A stretch of 16,160 bases of DNA, from NCBI GenBank assembly GCA_030044455.1, contig JASHVU010000243.1, positions 1-16,160 of the forward strand, in the 5' to 3' direction. The position numbers and the translations under genes were made by a program. Under the pieces are notes generated by a model. It did not search any database, had not been told where the DNA came from, and saw only the letters and a list, made by a program, of their open reading frames with translations. Of the stretch, positions 13,944 to 16,160 are shown piece by piece (within the stretch, counting starts at the first letter, position 1; every line of letters begins with the position of its first letter). Source of the DNA: Acidobacteriaceae bacterium (GTDB lineage Bacteria; Acidobacteriota; Terriglobia; Terriglobales; Acidobacteriaceae).

Positions 13944-14508
13944 CGGCCTTTATTTCACCTTCGATGGACTTCAAATCGCTCTCGCCCTGGAACTCGGCCA
14001 GCACCTTGCCGTCGCGGCCAATGAGGAAGGTCATCGGCAACCCCAGAATTCCGCCGTATCGCTCGCCGAGCTTCGCATCACCCATTGCTACCGGGTAGGC
14101 TATCTTCAATTTGTTTGCCAGCTTTTGCGCGGAGTCTGCATCGTCATCCAATGAGATGCCGACCACCTGGAATCCCCGGGGGTTGTAACGACGCTGCCAG
14201 GAATCGAAGACCGGCATCTCCTGCTCGCAGGGCGCGCACCAGGTGGCCCAGAAATTCAAAAGCACTACGTTACCTCGAAGGCTGCGCAGATCGACGGTCT
14301 GGCCGTTCAGATCGCGTCGCACAAATTGTGGCGCGGGTTTGCCGATCAACGATTGTGACTGGGGCCCTGACTGGGATTGTGGGTGGGAGGGTGGTTTGGC
14401 TTGACCCAAACAGATGCATGCCCCAAAAACGGCCGCACTCAGCACGAAAACACCTGTGATTCGTGTCTTCGAGTTATCGACTGGTCTGCGCCCTTGTCCC
14501 TTCTCCAT
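13933..14508 (-). CDS. TlpA/ResA-like thiol-disulfide oxidoreductase
   Basis: Membrane-anchored or exported thioredoxin-fold protein of 191 residues acting outside the cytoplasm. A basic N-terminus and a hydrophobic segment (about 17-35) form a signal anchor. A Pro/Gln/Ser linker leads to the AhpC/TSA-Redoxin domain (about 57-190) with GKPAPQFVRRDLNGQTVDL, the active site WCAPC (90-94, Cys91/Cys94), GFQVVGISLDDD and cis-Pro158 in GLPMTFLIGRDGKV. Family members reduce apocytochrome c or partner thiols. The start at 14508 lies 10 bp after the rhodanese stop with GAGAG seven bases upstream. A longer frame start at 14547 would overlap the upstream gene and adds nothing conserved. Co-transcription with the rhodanese-like gene is likely, which suggests a shared sulfur or thiol substrate. 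Confidence 0.93.
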   Translation of the reverse strand: MEKGQGRRPVDNSKTRITGVFVLSAAVFGACICLGQAKPPSHPQSQSGPQSQSLIGKPAPQFVRRDLNGQTVDLRSLRGNVVLLNFWATWCAPCEQEMPVFDSWQRRYNPRGFQVVGISLDDDADSAQKLANKLKIAYPVAMGDAKLGERYGGILGLPMTFLIGRDGKVLAEFQGESDLKSIEGEIKAALN

Positions 14509-14518
14509 CTGCGGGCTC

Positions 14519-15001
14519 TCAATGCGCCGGCGCGACGGGATAGCCATTGTTCACCCAGTTAGCGCCGAAGTTTTCCGCGATGTAGAGAACCTTGAGGTTT
14601 GTAAATCCCATATCGCTGAGCAGTTGGTAAGCTGGACCCACGTTGGGGCAGCGGTTCCACGGGCAGCAGCCGCAGTAAATCACGATGAAGGTCTTCCGCG
14701 GGAGCGAGGAGACTCGACTTTTGAGCGCCTGCAGTCCCTGGTCACGCGAGCCGGGCCCGGCGTACTCCGCGCCGGCTATATGCGCCTGGTCGAACATCAC
14801 GCGCGAGCCTACCTGCAATATCAGCGGCTTCAGCGCTTGCGGCTTTTCGAGCAGGTTGTTCAGCTCTTCGGGCTGCATCAGGTTTTCGGTGGGAATGGAA
14901 AGAGCGCTGACAGGTTGTGTTGCAAATTGCGAGTGGGACGGCAATGTTGCCATTTCGCCAACCGCGAGCGCCAACAAAAGCCAAGCACCTTTTTGAATCA
15001 T
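14519..15001 (-). CDS. Exported rhodanese-like protein with cysteine-rich active loop
   Basis: Predicted periplasmic rhodanese-domain protein of 160 residues. A signal peptide (1-25, MIQKGAWLLLALAVGE then SHSQ) precedes a single rhodanese domain: MQPEELNNLL, a VMFDQAHIAGAEYAGPGS segment matching the usual hIpGA block, then FIVIYCGCCPWNRCPN. The last replaces the CRxGxR loop and holds four cysteines (110, 112, 113, 118). The C-terminal block NLKVLYIAENFGANWVNNGYPV aligns with the usual GG..W...GyP end, with ENFGANW instead of GG. The start at 15001 is set by AGGA eight to nine bases upstream. It sits immediately before the TlpA gene. It could be a sulfurtransferase, a persulfide handler or a metal-binding thiol protein; catalysis is not proven by sequence. 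Confidence 0.88.
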   Translation of the reverse strand: MIQKGAWLLLALAVGEMATLPSHSQFATQPVSALSIPTENLMQPEELNNLLEKPQALKPLILQVGSRVMFDQAHIAGAEYAGPGSRDQGLQALKSRVSSLPRKTFIVIYCGCCPWNRCPNVGPAYQLLSDMGFTNLKVLYIAENFGANWVNNGYPVAPAH

Positions 15002-15039
15002 GGAACCAGTCCTCATGTAGGTCAGCCTCGGCAAACAGT

Positions 15040-15056
15040 CTAATTTGTCTCATTAG
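15040..15056. repeat. Inverted repeat between divergent rhodanese-like gene and yceH
   Basis: CTAAT (15040-15044) and ATTAG (15052-15056) flank 7 bp in the 88-bp divergent spacer. A possible regulator half-site pair, short enough to occur by chance. Confidence 0.25.
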
Positions 15057-15089
15057 CAGCCGAGCTGCGGCCAGTGTCACAATAGGTTG

Positions 15090-15767
15090 ATGGCCGCCGA
15101 TATTCCCATCGACCAACCCATTGTCCTCACTGCCGGGGAAGCGCGCGTGTTGGGTGCGCTGGTCGAGAAAGAGGTCACCACGCCTGACTACTACCCCCTT
15201 TCGTTGAACGCGCTTGGCAACGCATGTAACCAGCGCTCGAACCGCGAGCCGGTGATGAATCTCGACGAAGACGATCTGCGGCAGGCGCTTAACGGTCTGG
15301 AGCGCAAGCAGCTAGCCGGCCGCGCGCGCTCGAGCGACGGGCGGGTCACAAAGTACGAGCATTGGCTCGGCGAGGCTTTCAATTTCAGCCGGGCTGAAAC
15401 GGCTCTGATGTGCGTCCTGCTGCTACGTGGACCGCAAACCCCTGGCGAACTGCGCGGTCGAACGGAACGGTTGCACAGTTTCGATGAAATCTCAGACGTT
15501 CTGGCCGGTCTCGGGAAGCTGATGGAGCGGCAGCCGCCGCTTGCTGCTTTATTGCCTCGCCTGCCTGGCACCAAAGAGTCCCGTTATGCTCACCTCCTAT
15601 CGGGCCCGGTAGAGTCGATCATCATTCCGGTCGCCGCGGGCGCGACAGAGCACCCAGCTCACAATCCGGAGCACGAAAACCGCATCGCGCAGCTCGAAGT
15701 TACGGTTGAGGAACTGCGCCAGGAAGTGGCCAGCCTGCGCCAGAAGATCGAGTCGCTTCTCGGTTAG
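15090..15767 (+). CDS. yceH: YceH family protein (DUF480)
   Basis: DUF480/YceH protein of 225 residues, close to the usual 215-220. It is cytoplasmic, with two winged-helix-like halves. The hallmark N-terminus is present: LTAGEARVLGALVEKEVTTPDYYPLSLNALGNACNQRSNREPVM. Next come LERKQLAGRARSSDGRVTKYEH and the second half ALMCVLLLRGPQTPGELRGRTERLHSF. The C-terminus (196-225) is a coiled coil (ENRIAQLEVTVEELRQEVASL). The biochemical role of the family is not established. The start is ATG at 15090, with AGG just upstream; an adjacent TTG at 15087 is less likely. It diverges from the rhodanese/TlpA pair. Confidence 0.95.
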   Translation: MAADIPIDQPIVLTAGEARVLGALVEKEVTTPDYYPLSLNALGNACNQRSNREPVMNLDEDDLRQALNGLERKQLAGRARSSDGRVTKYEHWLGEAFNFSRAETALMCVLLLRGPQTPGELRGRTERLHSFDEISDVLAGLGKLMERQPPLAALLPRLPGTKESRYAHLLSGPVESIIIPVAAGATEHPAHNPEHENRIAQLEVTVEELRQEVASLRQKIESLLG

Positions 15768-15900
15768 TTCGCGGCCAGGCGTCCGGCTGGAATTCCCCAT
15801 CTGACTGGCTCGTCACCTACCTTCAAGTCCTGGCTGCTTATGCACCCGGCAGGCCCATATAGGCCCTTTTACTTCTTTTTTGGTTTTTTCAGTGGCGTTT

Positions 15901-15913
15901 GCAGGTGACCTGC
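15901..15913. repeat. 13-bp palindrome downstream of yceH
   Basis: GCAGGT and ACCTGC meet around a single G. It follows the T-rich tract and overlaps the next inverted repeat (15912-15929) by two bases. The size suits an operator for a dimeric regulator. Confidence 0.35.
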
Positions 15914-15999
15914 GCTAGTGTTACAGCGCTTCATTTCCCCTGATTTACGTTGCCGGGCAAAAGCAGAGATTGGAGCCCGGCCGCTGCGCACCGCCCGCG

Positions 16000-16160
16000 A
16001 TGCCAAACAACGGGATGCTGCAAGAAGGTGCACAGACGAAGAATCAACGCAGCCCACCTGGAGCGGCGATCGCGCGCGATCGAAATACTCAGGACCCTCC
16101 ACGCGCCAATGGCCGGCAAGACGATGACTCGGACGCCGAGAGCAATCAGGAGAATTCCTA
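16000..16160 (+). CDS. Possible N-terminus of a further gene running off the right edge
   Basis: From ATG at 16000 a frame stays open for 53 codons to the window end. It encodes a very hydrophilic stretch rich in Asn, Gln, Asp, Arg and Pro (starts MPNNGMLQEGAQTKNQ, includes RQDDDSDAESNQEN), like a disordered N-terminal tail. Third-position G+C is about 60%, less than in the sure genes. There is no good Shine-Dalgarno. Competing readings: a second open frame from ATG at 16109 (MAGKTMTRTPRAIRR), and AGGAG at 16148-16152, which could serve a start just past the edge. At most one is right. Confidence 0.3.
   Translation, partial: MPNNGMLQEGAQTKNQRSPPGAAIARDRNTQDPPRANGRQDDDSDAESNQENS
16067..16082. 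repeat. 16-bp perfect palindrome
   Basis: CGATCGCGCGCGATCG reads the same on both strands. It lies inside the uncertain frame starting at 16000. It could be a regulator site upstream of the next gene or an overrepresented genomic palindrome. Confidence 0.5.
16148..16152 (+). promoter_or_regulatory. Possible ribosome binding site for a gene starting just past the window
   Basis: AGGAG with eight bases left before the window ends, so a start codon could follow directly. Cannot be confirmed without the next bases. Confidence 0.3.

Larger units (their letters stand above)
15768..16160. other. Right-end region without an established gene; T-rich tract and inverted repeats
   Basis: Frames here do not resemble known proteins, except possibly an open frame from 16000. 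The stretch contains a T-rich tract at 15866-15890 after a weak GGCC-CATATA-GGCC stem (possible yceH terminator). It also has inverted repeats GCAGGT-G-ACCTGC (15901-15913), GCGCT-N8-AGCGC (15912-15929) and GCCGGGC-N16-GCCCGGC (15952-15981), and a 16-bp perfect palindrome at 16067-16082. I see no tRNA or recognisable structured RNA. Confidence 0.5.

Noticed and set aside
15869..16102. 77-residue minus-strand frame near the right edge
   Set aside because: Its C-terminus (LKKPKKK) is simply the T-rich tract read backwards, and no ribosome binding site or conserved feature is present.
1..16160. CRISPR arrays, insertion sequences, tRNA or rRNA genes
   Set aside because: I looked for regular spaced repeats, terminal inverted repeats with transposase frames, and tRNA T-loop or rRNA signatures and saw none.

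Overview
The window (about 60% G+C by eye) looks like chromosome from an Acidobacteriota bacterium, most likely class Terriglobia. The reasons are the YidC N-terminus (LPEIQNPNLQS followed by a glycine run), the layout around rpmH and dnaA, the proline-rich glycine-zipper lipoprotein, and the many genes without a strong Shine-Dalgarno site. This assignment rests on recognising protein style; no database was searched.

Left part (1-4528): a minus-strand ribosome and membrane-biogenesis cluster reads leftward as rpmH, rnpA, yidD, yidC, with yidC running off the left edge. Divergent from it, after a 623-bp gene-free stretch, is dnaA on the plus strand. The stretch holds an A+T-rich tract, a plausible dnaA promoter and several small palindromes, but no convincing DnaA boxes. 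dnaA is followed by four imperfect 8-bp tandem repeats and a perfect 12-bp hairpin.

Middle part (4554-7466): three minus-strand genes. They encode a glycine-zipper lipoprotein, an exported nucleoside hydrolase-like protein whose usual calcium-site and acid residues are changed, and a KH/R3H RNA-binding protein of the Jag/KhpB type. Jag usually sits next to yidC but is here separated from it by dnaA. A small four-helix membrane protein diverges from jag.

Right part (8025-13892): a tightly packed tripartite efflux operon on the plus strand: TolC-type outer membrane channel, lipoprotein membrane-fusion adaptor, and HAE-1-like RND pump with its proton-relay residues intact. Convergent to it, on the minus strand, is a two-gene exported thiol module: a rhodanese-like protein with a cysteine-rich active loop, then a TlpA/ResA-type thioredoxin. 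A yceH (DUF480) gene diverges from that pair. The last ~390 bp hold several inverted repeats and possibly the start of a further gene running off the right edge.

Overall this is mostly core chromosome. I saw no CRISPR array, insertion sequence, tRNA, rRNA or phage gene. The points most worth a second look are the altered nucleoside hydrolase, the cysteine-rich rhodanese/TlpA pair, the relocated and degenerate Jag, and the small repeat and hairpin elements around dnaA and at 7434-7456.
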